From: Reticulitermes lucifugus
Lineage: Eukaryota; Arthropoda; Insecta; Blattodea; Rhinotermitidae
Direction of reading: 5' to 3'
DNA length: 29,608 nt
NCBI GenBank assembly: GCA_026260175.1
Contig: JAKCWW010003942.1
Span: 7,716-37,323 of the forward strand
Position numbers and translations under genes: made by a program. Position 1 is the first letter of the stretch. Every line of letters begins with the position of its first letter. Shown here piece after piece: positions 28,951-29,608 of the stretch. The notes below the pieces were generated by a model, which was given only the letters and a program-made list of their open reading frames with translations, did not search any database and had not been told where the DNA came from.

Positions 28951-29608
28951 CAAGTTCGGCTCGGTTCTGAGAATGGCGAATGACTTTGGAGGTGCAGCAG
29001 AAGTGACATTTCGTGTAGGGCGCTCACCGTGGTGATTGTCAACAAAGCGCACGTTTCTTAAAGGTGAGAAAACCCAAGCGAATGTGCGCAAGTAGGCCTA
29101 ACGCAGACCGTGCATGGAAATGACAACTGTTTTCCGCCATCAATACGCGGATGCTCAAGTAACTAGGGCTACCCGCTATGAGCAACATTATCTCCCGTTT
29201 GTACGGTGCAAGTACACATTACTTCGTCCGATGTCACGTAGCCAAACGTGGACAGTCTTGAAACAATAAAAATTTTGAAACAGCGTACGAAGATGTTAAT
29301 TACCAATGCGAAATATTTCACCTACGAGGGCGCTGTGCAGGACTGGATGGATGTTCGCTGCTACTGCTGCTGCTGCCGCCTAGTTTATATCAGCTTTATC
29401 TTGGGCGTATACAGAATTTATTACAAGTGTCCTCTGCCGCATATAAGGAAGTAGAACATAGTAATGCTGCATATCTCGTGCCGTGCGTAGAATACTACTG
29501 CGTAAGCCTGATAAATGACATTCAGTTAAAGAAGGTAGATGTGTAGATGATGAAATCTGTGGTCTTCTGGGTAATTACACGGCGTCGTGTGGTAATTATT
29601 TACCGACG
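28951..29608. other. No gene seen; short CTG run
   Basis: GCTGCTACTGCTGCTGCTGC near 29358 is a short CTG repeat. Nothing else recognised. Confidence 0.45.

Noticed and set aside
28635..29045. 136-codon minus frame as a gene
   Set aside because: Contains the SINE/LINE module CCATCTAGTGCCGAGGTTAA (SSAEVKEW). It is repeat-derived.
1..29608. CRISPR arrays, prokaryotic operons, phage or plasmid functions
   Set aside because: No regularly spaced direct repeats, no Shine-Dalgarno-led gene strings, and the content is eukaryotic retroelements and a spliced exon.

Overview
This window looks like non-coding arthropod DNA, most likely from a blattodean insect (cockroach or termite). That assignment is an inference. 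It rests on many decayed non-LTR retrotransposon (LINE) 3' ends whose C-terminal motifs (GCETWSL, RMRWAGHVARM, LGRPRxRWEDN, NEPSGSIKCGEFLD) I associate with cockroach and termite genomes, on tRNA-derived SINEs, and on the total absence of bacterial-style operons. No open frame in the window is a convincing complete gene.

The one credible host-gene element is a single internal exon at 24137..24307 on the + strand. It has a branch-point-like TGCTAAC, an AG acceptor and a GTAATG donor. It is 171 bp long and symmetric (phase 1 at both ends), has GC-rich third codon positions, and encodes a proline/serine-rich stretch with PPVKREPP, a SUMO/synergy-control type motif found in transcription regulators. 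I do not recognise the gene. The rest of the window would then be intron or intergenic DNA around it.

Layout: 1..98 is the 3' part of SINE family A. 1023..1336 is a complete SINE (family B) with a perfect 13-bp target-site duplication (TSD). 1940..2195 is a LINE 3' end. 4007..4251 is a composite retroelement with a perfect 15-bp TSD lying beside or inside a LINE copy (4267..4690). 5445..5727 is a complete SINE A with a 13-bp TSD. 6060..6565 and 7120..7396 are LINE 3' ends of two families. 7789..7919 is a small terminal-inverted-repeat (TIR) element. 8738..8978 holds SINE A debris and a 41-bp tandem duplication. 10474..12145 holds SINE A pieces, a 52-nt hairpin and a Penelope-like motif. 12884..13152 is a hAT-like MITE, followed by a LINE at 13265..13700 and a younger antisense LINE at 13937..14245 broken by an 80-base N gap. 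15510..15657 and 20110..20166 are SINE family C. 17390..18200 is a LINE split by a SINE. 23240..23922 holds a LINE, a SINE head and a SINE A tail. The exon follows. 24825..25240 is a Penelope-like repeat abutting a LINE. 25850..26450 is a LINE split by an antisense LINE of another family with a 12-bp TSD. 27200..27785 is a long degenerate LINE. 28800..28950 carries another SINE/LINE 3' module.

The most informative content is therefore insertion history: three retroelement-in-retroelement events and four TSD-bounded insertions, against one possible cassette exon of an unidentified regulator. Long tracts between these landmarks show nothing I can support.
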